Origin: Terriglobia bacterium
Lineage (GTDB): Bacteria > Acidobacteriota > Terriglobia > Bryobacterales > Bryobacteraceae
Length of the DNA stretch: 55,253 bases
NCBI GenBank assembly: GCA_020073345.1
Contig: JAIQFI010000043.1
Span: 1-55,253 of the forward strand
Direction: 5' to 3'
A program made the translations under genes and the position numbers. The notes beneath the pieces were generated by a model. It made no database searches. It was given only the letters and a program-made list of their open reading frames with translations, and was not told the DNA's origin. Each line of letters starts with the position of its first letter. The stretch's first letter is position 1. This document shows positions 33,600 through 42,800 of this stretch, in pieces.

Positions 33600-34952
33600 T
33601 TATTTCCCGATACAAAATGTAGAGAAAATACGGTTGAGAATATCATCGGCGGTGGTCGCGCCGGTGATCGCGTCGATCGGACGCAAGGCGGCGTAGAGGT
33701 CGAGCAACAGCATCTCATGCGGAATGCCGACACTCGTCGCGGTACGCGCCTGGGCCAGAGCCTCGCCCGATTCCCGCAAGAGTTGTTCATGGCGCAAGCT
33801 GGTGATGAACCCGCCTTCCTGCTCCAGCCGCCCGAGCGGGGCAATTGCTTCCATCACTGCGTTCCGCAGTTCTCCGATTCCCGCGCCTGTGAGCGCGGAA
33901 ACAGGCAAGGCCTCCGGAACGTCCAGCTGGCGCGCCAAGTCCGATTTGTTCGCGACGACCAGAGTTCTGCCGTCCCCCTGCGCGCGTCTGATTAGAGCCT
34001 CATCTTCCTGCGTCAAAGTCTGCGACGCGTCCACCACAACCAGAGTCAGGTCAGCGTCCGCCATAGCCTGATAGCTGCGCTCGATTCCCAGCGACTCGAC
34101 TACATCCTGCCCGCGCCGGATTCCCGCCGTATCCAGAAGCTTCACCGGAATCCCGCCGAGCGAAGCCGTTTCCGAAACCACGTCGCGCGTGGTTCCTGGG
34201 ATCTCGGTCACAATGGCCCGGTCTTGCTCCAACAACCTATTAAAGAGGCTGCTCTTGCCGACATTCGGCCGCCCCACGATAGCCAGCGTGAATCCTTCAT
34301 GCACCAGCTTGCCGTAGGCAAAGCTGGCGATAAGATCGGCGATAGCCGATTCAATGGGCCCCAGACGCCGCAGGATCTCCTCCGCGGGCGCGACGCTGAT
34401 GTCGTCCTCGGCGAAATCAATCCCGGCTTCGAGCAGCGCGATCAGTTCCAGCAGTTGCTCCTTGACCGGCTTCAGGCGCCGCGAGACCGATCCTTCCGCC
34501 TGCTGCGCGGCAATACGTGCCTGATACAACGTAGTTGCATCAATGAGATCGCGGATCGCTTCCGCTTGCGGCAGATCAATGCGGCCGTTGAGGTAAGCCC
34601 GCAGAGTGAACTCACCCGGTTCCGCCAGCCGCGCACCGGCCTGGCAGACACGCTCCAGAGCGTAGCGCAACACCACTGGCGATCCATGACAAGCGATCTC
34701 GATCACGTCTTCGGCAGTGTAGGAACGCGGCGCCGCGAAGTACGTGGTTACGACTTGATCCACGGCGTGGCCGTCCGCATCCGGCAACGTCGCCAGCGCC
34801 GATGACCACGGCTTCCAGGCGGGTGGTACTTCGGCGAATCGCAGAACACTTGATACGATCGCGCGCGCATCCGGTCCGGAAATTCGCACGATGCCGATCC
34901 CGCCACGGCCGGGAGGCGTAGAGACAGCCGCGATCGTGTCACCGGTGCGCAC
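33600..34952 (-). CDS. mnmE: tRNA uridine-5-carboxymethylaminomethyl modification GTPase MnmE
   Basis: 450 aa. N-terminal tetrahydrofolate-binding domain ([20 protein letters not shown]), central helices, the G domain with Walker [14 protein letters not shown]2/G3 IPGTTRDV and LLDTAGIRR, and G4 ANKSD, and the C-terminal CIGK whose cysteine is required for activity. With MnmG it modifies the wobble uridine (U34) of several tRNAs. Placement next to jag, yidC, yidD, rnpA and rpmH is the conserved chromosomal order. Overlaps nothing; the MATE gene follows by 10 nt. Confidence 0.97.
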   Translation of the reverse strand: MRTGDTIAAVSTPPGRGGIGIVRISGPDARAIVSSVLRFAEVPPAWKPWSSALATLPDADGHAVDQVVTTYFAAPRSYTAEDVIEIACHGSPVVLRYALERVCQAGARLAEPGEFTLRAYLNGRIDLPQAEAIRDLIDATTLYQARIAAQQAEGSVSRRLKPVKEQLLELIALLEAGIDFAEDDISVAPAEEILRRLGPIESAIADLIASFAYGKLVHEGFTLAIVGRPNVGKSSLFNRLLEQDRAIVTEIPGTTRDVVSETASLGGIPVKLLDTAGIRRGQDVVESLGIERSYQAMADADLTLVVVDASQTLTQEDEALIRRAQGDGRTLVVANKSDLARQLDVPEALPVSALTGAGIGELRNAVMEAIAPLGRLEQEGGFITSLRHEQLLRESGEALAQARTATSVGIPHEMLLLDLYAALRPIDAITGATTADDILNRIFSTFCIGK

Positions 34953-35056
34953 AACTGGAGTTTACGAAAGGAATCTCGAAGCGCAAAGGGCGCGGCGCGC
35001 ACCATGCTCGGAGACGAAGAACTGATCGCGCCGCGATCCGTTTTGCGCGATGCACA

Positions 35057-35713
35057 TCAGTAACGCGGGCCGCCACGAGGGCCATCCCGGCGAGGTCCAC
35101 GTGGTCCGCCGCCAGGACCACCACGACGATCGCGTCCTCCGCCAAAAGGACGGCGGCCACGAGGCGCATCATCCTCGGGACGCGGACGCGGCGGACGAAT
35201 CGGCTCCGGCAACACTTTCATATCCGCCGGGACCACGACTACCTGCCGGATGGGACCTTCGCCCACGCTCTCGCTGCGCACCTCGGTCTCATCGCGCAAC
35301 GACAGGTGCAGGATGCGGCGCTCGCGGCTGTTCATGGGGCTGAAGTGGAACGGCATGCGCGATTTCTTAACGCGCTCGGCCGCCGCCTGGGCACTCATGC
35401 GCAGTTCCTGAATGCGGAGCATGCGATGGTCGTTGGCGTCGAAGCACAGGAGCGAATGTTCCTCCGGAGCCATTCCCAGCGCCTCGCTGGTCAGCTGTTC
35501 CATGGCCAGAAGCAGTTCTGCCTTGTTCCCCAGCAGCAGGTCCACATCTTGGCCGCTGAACCGCACCAGAACATCTGGATTCTCGAAGTCCGGATGCACG
35601 GTTTCACCCGCACTCACCTTGTAGGTAAGCGCGAATCCGGCTCTGCTGAGCATCAAGTCCAGGAACTGCCGGATGCGCGGCTCGGAGTCGGCAAGCGTAA
35701 ACTTCTTCGACAC
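35057..35713 (-). CDS. jag: Jag/KhpB-type RNA-binding protein (KH-R3H)
   Basis: 218 aa. A KH-like region (DVLVRFSGQDVDLLLGNKAE, about 48-67) is followed by the R3H motif region: ARSMNSRERRILHLSLRD-type sequence visible as MNSRERRILHLSLRDETEV. The C-terminus is a glycine/arginine-rich tail (about 175-218) absent from most homologues, which may add RNA binding. Jag/KhpB proteins bind RNA with KhpA and influence cell division and elongation. The gene lies between yidC and mnmE as in many bacteria. It follows yidC by 44 nt. Confidence 0.9.
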   Translation of the reverse strand: MSKKFTLADSEPRIRQFLDLMLSRAGFALTYKVSAGETVHPDFENPDVLVRFSGQDVDLLLGNKAELLLAMEQLTSEALGMAPEEHSLLCFDANDHRMLRIQELRMSAQAAAERVKKSRMPFHFSPMNSRERRILHLSLRDETEVRSESVGEGPIRQVVVVPADMKVLPEPIRPPRPRPEDDAPRGRRPFGGGRDRRGGPGGGPRGPRRDGPRGGPRY

Positions 35714-35757
35714 GGTGTCAGGTCCTATTTCTTCTTTTCTACCTATTTCTTCTTTAT

Positions 35758-37434
35758 TTATTTCTTCTTCTTTTGCGGCGGGCTAGGTACAACCACCGCT
35801 GGCGGAGGCGTTCCCCGGTTGAGCAACCATTGCTGCGCGATACCCACCAGACCGCCGGTCATGTAATAGAGTACCAATCCCGCCGACAGGTAGTAAAATA
35901 TGTAGCCCAACACCAGCGGCATGAACAGCATCATCTTCTGCTGCGCCGGATCCATACCCGGACTGGGCGTCATCTTTTGCTGCAGGAACTGCGTGCCCAC
36001 CATCAGAATCGGCAACACGTGGATGGCCAGCGTTTCCGGCTGCGAAAGATCGTGCACCCACAGCCAACTCGCTCCGCGCATCTCGATGGCCACCCTCAGC
36101 ACCGTGTAAAAGCCGTACAGGAACGGGAGCTGGATCAGCATCGGGACGCACCCGCCCACGGGATTGACGCCGTGCTTCTTGTACAGATCCATCATCTCCG
36201 CCTGCTGTTCCTGCTTGCGGGGATCGCGCATCGGCATATCTTTATACTTGGCGTTGATCGCTTGGATCTGCGGCTGCAGGGCCTGCATCTTCTTGGACGA
36301 CTTCATGCTCGTGAAGCGTAGCGGGAAGAGCACCATATTGATGCCGATCGTGACCACTACGATGGCCCAGCCGAAATTTTCACCGGTCACATGTTTCGCC
36401 GTCCAAGTCAGGACCAGGAACAGCGGCTTGGCGATGAACCCGAACCATTTCCCCCAGTCGATCAACTGGTCCAGCTTGGGGTTGACCGAGCGCAGAATCT
36501 CAGTATCCTTGGGGCCGATGAACGCACTGAACGAATTCAGGCCGGAACCGCCCGCGCCTGCCCCGATCCGTTTCTCTTCGGCTCCAGTTGGGCCAAGGAC
36601 CGGATCGGAATAGGTGGTCAATTCCAGACCACCGCCCGCCGCGGCGGGAAGAAATACGGCGGAAAAATAGCTGTCTTCAATCCCGGCGAAGGAGTACTGG
36701 CCGCTGGTGGTTACCGGGCCCTTATCCGCCGACTTCAGAGCGTTCTGTACCAGCTTCGTGTTCGCTTCGTCGTAGTAGAGTGTGTCTTCAACGCCGGCGG
36801 GGGCCGGGAGTGTCTGATCGCCGAAACCTCCGCGCCACGTGAGTTCGTGCGGCACCAGCACGCCGTTGTCGACCACCTGGGAAGTAATCTGCACCAGGTA
36901 ACTCTTGGGCATGAACTGGAAGGTCTTCTTGGTGGCTGTGCGTCCATCCGAGTATTCGAACGTTAGCCCAAGATCGTCCTCGGACCGTTCCACCTTAAAG
37001 AGCCCTTTGTTGGGATCGTTGGGCGGCGCCTGGCTGCGGAAGGCCAGCGCGAACGGCGCCGGGACTTTCGACAGCGCCCTGGTATTGACCAGCTCCAAGG
37101 GCTTCCCGTTGCCATCTTTGTACTGTTTGAGAATCCAGCTCCGAACCACGGCGCCTTGATTCGAGAACTGGACGCGATAGAGGTCGGTTTCGATGGTGAA
37201 CTCTTCCGCTTGGCTGGCCTCTACCTGTCCTGGAAGATCGGCCACCTGTGTGGGCGGCGCAGTAGGCGCGGGAGCTGGCTTCGGCGCTTCGGCAGCGGGC
37301 TGCGCGGTCTGCGCGGGCGCAGTCACGGGCGGCGGAGGTGGCTTGTAGATGTAATTCCAACCCACCAGCACGATCCCCACCAGCACAAATGCGAGGAGGA
37401 GCCGTGTCTCCATTGTCAGGTCTTTGTTGGGCAT
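35758..37434 (-). CDS. yidC: Membrane protein insertase YidC
   Basis: 558 aa. An N-terminal helix (LLLAFVLVGIVLVGWNYIY) and a large Pro/Ala linker precede the periplasmic beta-sandwich (about 85-330). The conserved insertase core follows, with GWAIVVVTIGINMVLFPLRF, KYKDMPMRDPRKQEQQAEMM and VGGCVPMLIQLPFLYGFYTV. YidC inserts membrane proteins alone or with the Sec translocon. The C-terminus ends in KKKK. A second ATG (METRLLLAF, codon 8) could be the actual start. Conserved neighbour of yidD, jag and mnmE. Confidence 0.97.
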   Translation of the reverse strand: MPNKDLTMETRLLLAFVLVGIVLVGWNYIYKPPPPPVTAPAQTAQPAAEAPKPAPAPTAPPTQVADLPGQVEASQAEEFTIETDLYRVQFSNQGAVVRSWILKQYKDGNGKPLELVNTRALSKVPAPFALAFRSQAPPNDPNKGLFKVERSEDDLGLTFEYSDGRTATKKTFQFMPKSYLVQITSQVVDNGVLVPHELTWRGGFGDQTLPAPAGVEDTLYYDEANTKLVQNALKSADKGPVTTSGQYSFAGIEDSYFSAVFLPAAAGGGLELTTYSDPVLGPTGAEEKRIGAGAGGSGLNSFSAFIGPKDTEILRSVNPKLDQLIDWGKWFGFIAKPLFLVLTWTAKHVTGENFGWAIVVVTIGINMVLFPLRFTSMKSSKKMQALQPQIQAINAKYKDMPMRDPRKQEQQAEMMDLYKKHGVNPVGGCVPMLIQLPFLYGFYTVLRVAIEMRGASWLWVHDLSQPETLAIHVLPILMVGTQFLQQKMTPSPGMDPAQQKMMLFMPLVLGYIFYYLSAGLVLYYMTGGLVGIAQQWLLNRGTPPPAVVVPSPPQKKKK

Positions 37435-37453
37435 GCCGGGAGTGACCCTGACC

Positions 37454-37729
37454 TTAACGGACCGGGTCGAAACCTCCTTGATGGAAAGGATGGCAGCGCG
37501 AAAGACGACACAGACCGAGACCCACGCCTTTCACCACACCATGCTTTTCGATGGCTTCCTTCATGTAGTCCGAACACGTCGGATGAAAACGGCACGCCGA
37601 GGGGAGCAAAGGAGAGACAAACAACTTGTATGCATTCAGGAGCGCAAAGGCGGCGGCGCGCGCCGCCCGAGAAGAACAAGAACTGATCGCGCCGCCGTCC
37701 GTTTTGCGCGTTAGAACTTGGTATTGCAT
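37454..37729 (-). CDS. yidD: Membrane protein insertion efficiency factor YidD
   Basis: 91 aa. The family motif is present: AYKLFVSPLLPSACRFHPTC then SDYMKEAIEKHGVVKG, LGLCRLSRCHPFHQGG. YidD assists YidC in membrane insertion. The N-terminus overlaps the 3' end of rnpA by 19 nt in a different frame; the start at 37729 may be slightly long, since the conserved region begins near codon 22. It precedes yidC by 19 nt. Confidence 0.95.
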   Translation of the reverse strand: MQYQVLTRKTDGGAISSCSSRAARAAAFALLNAYKLFVSPLLPSACRFHPTCSDYMKEAIEKHGVVKGVGLGLCRLSRCHPFHQGGFDPVR

Positions 37730-38049
37730 TGCTCGATCACTTTCCTGAGAGCCCGCTCGAGGTCCGTAAAAGGCGCTGCGAGCGCCGTGCGGCGGGGATT
37801 AATGACGATGTCCCACTGTGGATTGAGCTCCGTCCGGTGCAGGCGAAACGCCTCCCGCAAGCGGCGCTTGATACGGTTCCGGTCGACACTTCCGCCGATC
37901 GCGCGAGGAACGGTGAGTCCCAATCGGGCACCCGAACCTTGGTCGCGTGCCAGGCAAAAGGCGGCGAACAGGGGGCCGGAAACGCGCGTGCCATGGTCAT
38001 ACACTTTGCGGAAGTCGGCGGTGCGCAGAGCCCGGGGCCACGGAGAAAT
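37711..38049 (-). CDS. rnpA: Ribonuclease P protein component RnpA, non-canonical start
   Basis: The family signature RVSGPLFAAFCLARD and VPRAIGGSVDRNRIKRRLRE is clear. The C-terminus (INPRRTALAAPFTDLERALR) is typical. RnpA binds M1 RNA to mature tRNA 5' ends. A GTG at 38004 gives 97 aa but would omit the conserved N-terminal ALRTADFRKV, which lies in frame upstream. Between the in-frame TAA (inside rpmH) and 38004 no ATG, GTG or TTG exists; only an ATT at 38049 (112 aa) and a CTG are available. I use ATT 38049 provisionally. It follows rpmH by 22 nt. Confidence 0.88.
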   Translation of the reverse strand: MSPWPRALRTADFRKVYDHGTRVSGPLFAAFCLARDQGSGARLGLTVPRAIGGSVDRNRIKRRLREAFRLHRTELNPQWDIVINPRRTALAAPFTDLERALRKVIEQCNTKF

Positions 38050-38071
38050 GGGCGCACCACCACCGGGTGGA

Positions 38072-38245
38072 TCAGCTCGCCTTGGCGTAGCGGACGGCCT
38101 TCTCGTCGCTTACGGTGAGTTTGTGGCGGCCGCGGGCCCGGCGGCGCGACAACACGGCCCGGCCGTTCTTGGTCTTCATGCGCTCTCGAAATCCGTGCAC
38201 CTTGGCGCGCTTGCGATTGTTAGGTTGAAATGTCCGTTTCGGCAT
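38072..38245 (-). CDS. rpmH: 50S ribosomal protein L34
   Basis: 57 aa: [40 protein letters not shown] and an extension [13 protein letters not shown]. The basic, short sequence and the [11 protein letters not shown] start are diagnostic of L34, a late-binding protein of the large subunit. ATG at 38245, TGA at 38072. It is the first gene of the rpmH-rnpA-yidD-yidC-jag-mnmE block. dnaA, often the upstream neighbour, is not here. Confidence 0.97.
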   Translation of the reverse strand: MPKRTFQPNNRKRAKVHGFRERMKTKNGRAVLSRRRARGRHKLTVSDEKAVRYAKAS

Positions 38246-38379
38246 ATTAGCTTACTAGCGCGCGCAACGCCCAGAGCGGAGGCGCCTCTTTCGATGGGTC
38301 CTTGTAGACGAATCTAGTATAACAAACGGATCGGCCCGGCCCGGTGTTCCTTGTTTTCAACATATCTTAAGATGGTCCG

Positions 38380-38763
38380 ATGCCCAATAACCTCACACAC
38401 TTCGCGATTAACGCCGACGACACGGCCCGGGCCCGCCGTTTCTACGAGAGCGTCTTCGGCTGGCAGTTCCAGGCCTGGGGGCCGCCCGACTTCTTCCAGA
38501 TCAGCACTGGCGACAAAACGAACCCACCGGTCCAAGGTGCCCTCCAAAAACGGCGCGAGATCGTGCCGGGCGCGCACATGATCGGCTACGAGTGTTCGCT
38601 TTCAGTGGCCAACGTGGACGCCATCGCCGCGGCCGTCGAGGCGAACGGGGGCACCATCGTGATGCCCAAAGTCGCCATTCCGGGCGTCGGACGGCTGATC
38701 TTCTTTCGGGACACCGAGGGCAACATCGCCGGGGCGATCGAGTTCGACCCGGCATCAGCATGA
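38380..38763 (+). CDS. VOC-family (glyoxalase/extradiol dioxygenase-like) protein
   Basis: 127 aa, one complete VOC module pair: LTHFAINADDTARARRFYES with FGWQFQAWGPPDF, and ANVDAIAAAVEANGGTIVMP with IFFRDTEGNIAGAIEF. Conserved metal-ligand positions are one histidine near the N-terminus and one glutamate near the C-terminus, both present. Members range from glyoxalase to drug-binding proteins, so the substrate is unknown. ATG at 38380. A monocistronic gene. Confidence 0.92.
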   Translation: MPNNLTHFAINADDTARARRFYESVFGWQFQAWGPPDFFQISTGDKTNPPVQGALQKRREIVPGAHMIGYECSLSVANVDAIAAAVEANGGTIVMPKVAIPGVGRLIFFRDTEGNIAGAIEFDPASA

Positions 38764-38774
38764 GCCGGTCCCGA

Positions 38775-39266
38775 CTAGTTCCCTTCCGAGACGACCGAGC
38801 GAATCACGAACACGCCCAGGCAGTCGCCATCGTTTGCCGCCCCGAAGCAGCTATAAGTTCCATCCGCGTGCCGGAACGTGCGGAGCCAAGGTCGTTTCGC
38901 CAAGACCCCAACTACTGTGAAACGGTAAGAACTTAAAGTGCCCCCGACCCTCAGTGTTCCCAAACGGCGCAGAAAGTCGAGATTCAGCCGGGTTTGATCG
39001 TCGGTTAGCTGCACTCCAAGCCACGAGAAGAGCGCTAGACCTACACTGGCAGGGGAAGTGAAATAGCGCCTGGGCCAGCCCGGACACGGTTCATCGCCGC
39101 TCTCGTCGGTTAAGAAGTATCCATGGTACCCTCCCCCGATCACGCCTCGCACTGTTACCTCCTGGCGCTCACGAGTGGAACTCAACATCTGGCACACCGT
39201 CAACGGCTCGCCATGCGCCACGGCGACGTACGAGAGAACTAAGAGAGCAAAACCCAACGCACTCAT
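38775..39266 (-). CDS. Exported hypothetical protein
   Basis: 163 aa. Signal peptide ALGFALLVLSYVAVAHG, then a domain with several cysteines (QVC-type, DEPCPGWPRR, YSCFGAANDGDCLG) that could form two disulfides. Repeats of VTVRGVIGGGYHGYFLTDE look like an OB-fold-like strand set seen in small exported proteins. It is convergent with the VOC gene, whose stop lies 12 nt away. Function unknown. Confidence 0.7.
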   Translation of the reverse strand: MSALGFALLVLSYVAVAHGEPLTVCQMLSSTRERQEVTVRGVIGGGYHGYFLTDESGDEPCPGWPRRYFTSPASVGLALFSWLGVQLTDDQTRLNLDFLRRLGTLRVGGTLSSYRFTVVGVLAKRPWLRTFRHADGTYSCFGAANDGDCLGVFVIRSVVSEGN

Positions 39267-39312
39267 CGATTAAGGAGACGTGGCGCACGCACTTTGCGTG
39301 CAGTGTCGAGAC

Positions 39313-40293
39313 TCATCTCAACACGATCTCGGCCAGCAGATCCAAATCCACGTTTCCGCCGGACAGCACAATCCCCACGCGCCCCAAGCCCGCAGGCAGC
39401 TTTCCGAACAGTGCCGCCGCGGCTCCTACCGCTCCGCTGGGCTCGACCAGAATCTTCAGCCGCGTCAGCAGGAACTTCACGGCGGCCCGGATCTCGTCGT
39501 CACTCACCAGGACGACGCGCTCGACGTTCCGCTGCAAAATCGGAAAGGTGAGTGCACCCGGCACCGGCGTGCGGAGCCCGTCGGCGATGGTGTCCGGCGG
39601 CGGGATTTCGATGCGCTTTCCTGCTTCAAGCGATAAGAACGCGTCATTGCCTTTCTCCGGTTCCACGCCGATGATCCGAATCCCGCGCCGCAGGTGCTTG
39701 GCGGCGATCGAGCAGCCCGACATCAGCCCGCCGCCCCCTATGGGCGCGATGAGTGCGTCCAGATCGGGAACTTCTTCCAGCAACTCCAGCGCCGTGGTTC
39801 CCTGCCCGGCGATGATCCAGGGATGATCGAACGGCGGCACCAGCGTGGCCCCTGTTTCGGCCGCGATGCGTGCCCCGATGGCTGCGCGATCGTCGCGAAA
39901 ACGGTCGTATTCGACGATTTTCGCTCCCTGCGCCCGAGTCGCTTCGAGCTTCGAACGGGGTGCATCGGCCGGCATCACCAGCGTCGCCGGTATTCCCACG
40001 GAGCGCGCGGCGATCGCCACGGCCTGCGCATGGTTGCCCGAGGAAAACGCGACCACTCCGCGCGGAAGGTCCGCCTTGGGAATGGAAAACACGAAGTTCG
40101 ACGCGCCGCGGATCTTGAACGCGCCTCCGGTCTGGAAGTTTTCGCACTTGAAAAATGCCTCGATTTTGGCCGCGGCGTCGAACCCATGGGAACGCATCAC
40201 CGGCGTGTGCTTGGCGATCGACTGAACGCGTACGGCGGCTTCGCGGATATCGTTAAATGTGACGTCCGAACGGACGGTCTCAGTAGCCGGCAT
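39313..40293 (-). CDS. Threonine/serine dehydratase-type PLP enzyme
   Basis: 326 aa. Fold type II PLP enzyme: the cofactor lysine is in FQTGGAFKIRGASNFVF, the phosphate-binding glycine loop is in IAPIGGGGLMSGCS, and the substrate loop is in VVAFSSGNHAQAVAIAAR. No C-terminal regulatory ACT domain is present, so it is of the catabolic or serine-racemase-like type rather than feedback-controlled IlvA. Deamination of threonine or serine to a keto acid is the likely reaction; racemase or threo-hydroxyaspartate lyase activity is possible. It overlaps the upstream gene by 14 nt (40280-40293). Confidence 0.92.
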   Translation of the reverse strand: MPATETVRSDVTFNDIREAAVRVQSIAKHTPVMRSHGFDAAAKIEAFFKCENFQTGGAFKIRGASNFVFSIPKADLPRGVVAFSSGNHAQAVAIAARSVGIPATLVMPADAPRSKLEATRAQGAKIVEYDRFRDDRAAIGARIAAETGATLVPPFDHPWIIAGQGTTALELLEEVPDLDALIAPIGGGGLMSGCSIAAKHLRRGIRIIGVEPEKGNDAFLSLEAGKRIEIPPPDTIADGLRTPVPGALTFPILQRNVERVVLVSDDEIRAAVKFLLTRLKILVEPSGAVGAAAALFGKLPAGLGRVGIVLSGGNVDLDLLAEIVLR

Positions 40294-41251
40294 GTTTGTC
40301 CACCAGGTTCAGCAGCGGCTCGTTGGCTCGAAAGCGGCGCAGGTTCTCGAGAAAACACTCGACCGCAAGATGAATGAAGTCCTGCACGTGATCCGCGGTG
40401 TGCGGCGACAGCAAGACGTTTTCCATCTTGTAGAAAGGATGCCCGGCGGGAAGCGGTTCCACCGCGAACACATCCAACGCAGCCCCGCGGATTGTGCCGG
40501 ATTCGAGAGCCTGGACCAGCGCCGGCTCATCCACCACCGCTCCGCGCCCCACGTTGATCAGCACGCCAGTAGGCTTCATCGCGGCGATCTGCTGTGCGCC
40601 GATCATCCCGCGCGTTTCTTCGGTCAGGGGCGCCGCCAAGAGCACGTAATCGCTCGCTGCCAACATGTGACTGAGTTTCGCAGGAGCGAAACTCTCGTCC
40701 ACTAAGGGGTCTTGGTTGAACAGTTCCGGACGCCGCCTCAATGCTGCTATCCGCATGCCAAACGGCCGCGCCAGCTCGGCCGCCATGCTGCCGATTCCTC
40801 CGTATCCTACAATCCCCAGCGTCTTGCCCTGGATTTCCTGGGTGGTGAACGCCTCCCACACGCCGGCCTGCTGTTGCCGGATCATGCGCCGCATGTTGTA
40901 GGCGAAGTACAGCATCGCCCCGATGGTCCACTCGGCCAGCGGCCTGCGGAACACACCGCGGCCATTGGTGAGCGGCAGAGGACTTGCCAGCACCTCAGGG
41001 CAGAGGACGTTATCGACCCCGGTCCACAGCGAGTGAATCCATTTGGCGCGCCGGGCCGGTGGAATCGCGGCACTCAGTAACGGCGGATTGGACGTTCCGT
41101 TCACGATGACGTCGGCCTGTGGGGCGCATTCGCGGACCTTTGCAGGATCGTTGCTGACGATCACGTTCACCTCGGGACCCAGCGTTCCCAGCAGTTTCAG
41201 CCACGAAGCCGAAGGATCGGCGAGGACGAGCAGCGTCAGAGACATAGCCAC
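40280..41251 (-). CDS. D-2-hydroxyacid dehydrogenase
   Basis: 323 aa. The NAD-binding signature GIVGYGGIGSMAAELARPFG, the LINVGRGAVVDEPALVQALE block and the catalytic-histidine region LSPHTADHVQDF are present. This family reduces 2-oxoacids to D-2-hydroxyacids. The substrate cannot be inferred. ATG at 41251. The 3' end overlaps the threonine-dehydratase-type gene by 14 nt, so the two are co-translated and may act in a linked pathway of keto and hydroxy acids. Confidence 0.92.
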   Translation of the reverse strand: MAMSLTLLVLADPSASWLKLLGTLGPEVNVIVSNDPAKVRECAPQADVIVNGTSNPPLLSAAIPPARRAKWIHSLWTGVDNVLCPEVLASPLPLTNGRGVFRRPLAEWTIGAMLYFAYNMRRMIRQQQAGVWEAFTTQEIQGKTLGIVGYGGIGSMAAELARPFGMRIAALRRRPELFNQDPLVDESFAPAKLSHMLAASDYVLLAAPLTEETRGMIGAQQIAAMKPTGVLINVGRGAVVDEPALVQALESGTIRGAALDVFAVEPLPAGHPFYKMENVLLSPHTADHVQDFIHLAVECFLENLRRFRANEPLLNLVDKHAGY

Positions 41252-41280
41252 CCCTCAGAATAACGTGGCAAACTGGAGAT

Positions 41281-41889
41281 GTGCCTGAGTATTGTACTTG
41301 CGGCGTCCAGCTTCCGCCCGACGCGCGGTTCTGCCATAAATGCGGCAAGCCGCAGCGCGAAGAAGATGTGCCGGTCGAGGAAAAGCCGGTCGTCGTCCTG
41401 CCACCACCGCCGCCGCTTGAGCAGCCGCCTCTGGCAATCAATTTCCACAATGCGATTGCCGTGCGTGTCGCACTGCTCGCGGGGGCGCTTGCGTTTTTAA
41501 TATCGGCCGTCTTGGGGCCACTAGGCTTAGTTGCACTGGCAGCCGGAGGGTTCTTTGCCGTCTACCTCTACCGTCGCCGCACGGGGACCAGGCTCTCGGT
41601 CGCGAATGGCGCCCGCTTGGGCTGGATTGCTGGGATTTTCATTTTCGCCATCGCCATCCTGGTGTTCACCATCCAGCTGGTCGCGGTTTCACCGGCGGAA
41701 ATGATGAACCAGTTGCGCGTGCAAATGGCTAAGAACTATTCCGTAACCGAAGCCCAGGTCAATCAAGTGATCAGTTTTCTGCAGAGCCCCTCCGGAATCG
41801 CGGCCATCGTGCTGTTTTCATTTTTCCCGATTACCCTGCTGCCCGCTCTGGGAGGCGCGGTCGGCGCGAAGCTTCTGAACCGGAACTGA
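41281..41889 (+). CDS. Zinc-ribbon membrane protein, unknown function
   Basis: 202 aa. The N-terminal CTCG-x9-CHKCG (residues 5-22 approximately) is a double-cysteine zinc ribbon, followed by a proline-rich linker and three hydrophobic segments (about 63-95, 112-136, 174-195). The third segment is preceded by SVTEAQVNQVISFLQ. ATG at 41281. It is divergent from the hydroxyacid dehydrogenase across 29 nt. Its 3' end overlaps the convergent EamA gene by 72 nt. Confidence 0.8.
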   Translation: MPEYCTCGVQLPPDARFCHKCGKPQREEDVPVEEKPVVVLPPPPPLEQPPLAINFHNAIAVRVALLAGALAFLISAVLGPLGLVALAAGGFFAVYLYRRRTGTRLSVANGARLGWIAGIFIFAIAILVFTIQLVAVSPAEMMNQLRVQMAKNYSVTEAQVNQVISFLQSPSGIAAIVLFSFFPITLLPALGGAVGAKLLNRN

Positions 41890-42780
41890 AGCCGCCCGCC
41901 GCACCATCGCCACACCCGCGAAAATCACAGCCATGGCTCCTGCCTCGCGCAGGCCGAATGGTTCCCTGTAAACCAACCAGCCCAGAAAGACCGCAACCAC
42001 CGGATTGATGTAGGTATAGATCGATACGGTCGCGGGCGGGAGCCGGCTGAGCGCCAGCGCGTAGCAGCTGTATCCGACGATCCCTCCGAAAATCGCCAGG
42101 TACACGATCGCCGCCATGCCGCGAATCGTCCAATGCGCGGAAGGAAATTGAAAAAGGCTCGGCAGCAGAAGAGCCAGCCCGGTGCTGAGCTGCTGAACGC
42201 CGCCGATCACGAACGGATGGGCGCGCGAGCGGCGGTTTCGCTGCAGCAGCGAACCCAGAGCCCAGGTCGCGCCGCTCACCTGCAGGATAAAGAACGCCAG
42301 AACCAGCGTGCCGGACGCAAAGCTGTGCTCTGTAAGGGCGCTCCAGGCCGCCGGCGCCACCAGCAGCAGCACTCCCGCGAATCCCAGCAGCAGTCCCCGT
42401 ATCGTCGGCGCATGCAGCTTCTCGCCACCCGGCAGCAACGCATCGATGCCGACGAACCAAAACGGCGAAGTCGTCACGAACAGGGACGCCAGACCGCTGG
42501 GAATCCACTGCTCGGCCACGGCCAGGGTGCCGTTGCCCATGGCAATGATCATCAAGCCGTAGCCCGCCGTAATCCACAGGTCGCGCCCGCGCGGTAAATG
42601 TGCCCCGATCATCGCCGCTACGCTCAGGGTGATGGCTCCCGAAATCAGATTTCGCAGGCACACCAGCACGGTGGGCGAGAAAGACTCCAGGGCGATGCGG
42701 ATTCCCAGATACGTGGTGCCCCAGAACACACACACACAAAGCAGCGCCAGATACGCCGTAAAGTGTGGATGATCCCGCAA
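41818..42780 (-). CDS. EamA/DMT-family transporter
   Basis: 320 aa with ten hydrophobic segments in two EamA repeats: AYLALLCVCVFWGTTYLGIRIA at the start and the second-half VSIYTYINPVVAVFLGWLVY with EPFGLREAGAMAVIFAGV. The family exports metabolites such as amino acids or drugs; the substrate is not inferable. The start is TTG at 42780, since no ATG precedes the first helix in frame. Only 20 nt separate it from the divergent hexose-kinase start. The 3' end overlaps the zinc-ribbon gene. Confidence 0.9.
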   Translation of the reverse strand: MRDHPHFTAYLALLCVCVFWGTTYLGIRIALESFSPTVLVCLRNLISGAITLSVAAMIGAHLPRGRDLWITAGYGLMIIAMGNGTLAVAEQWIPSGLASLFVTTSPFWFVGIDALLPGGEKLHAPTIRGLLLGFAGVLLLVAPAAWSALTEHSFASGTLVLAFFILQVSGATWALGSLLQRNRRSRAHPFVIGGVQQLSTGLALLLPSLFQFPSAHWTIRGMAAIVYLAIFGGIVGYSCYALALSRLPPATVSIYTYINPVVAVFLGWLVYREPFGLREAGAMAVIFAGVAMVRRAASVPVQKLRADRASQSGQQGNREK

Positions 42781-42800
42781 GGTCGAGTTACCATGTTAAC

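Noticed and set aside
38246-38379. Possible replication origin near rpmH
   Set aside because: dnaA and dnaN are absent and I see no clusters of TTATCCACA-type DnaA boxes.
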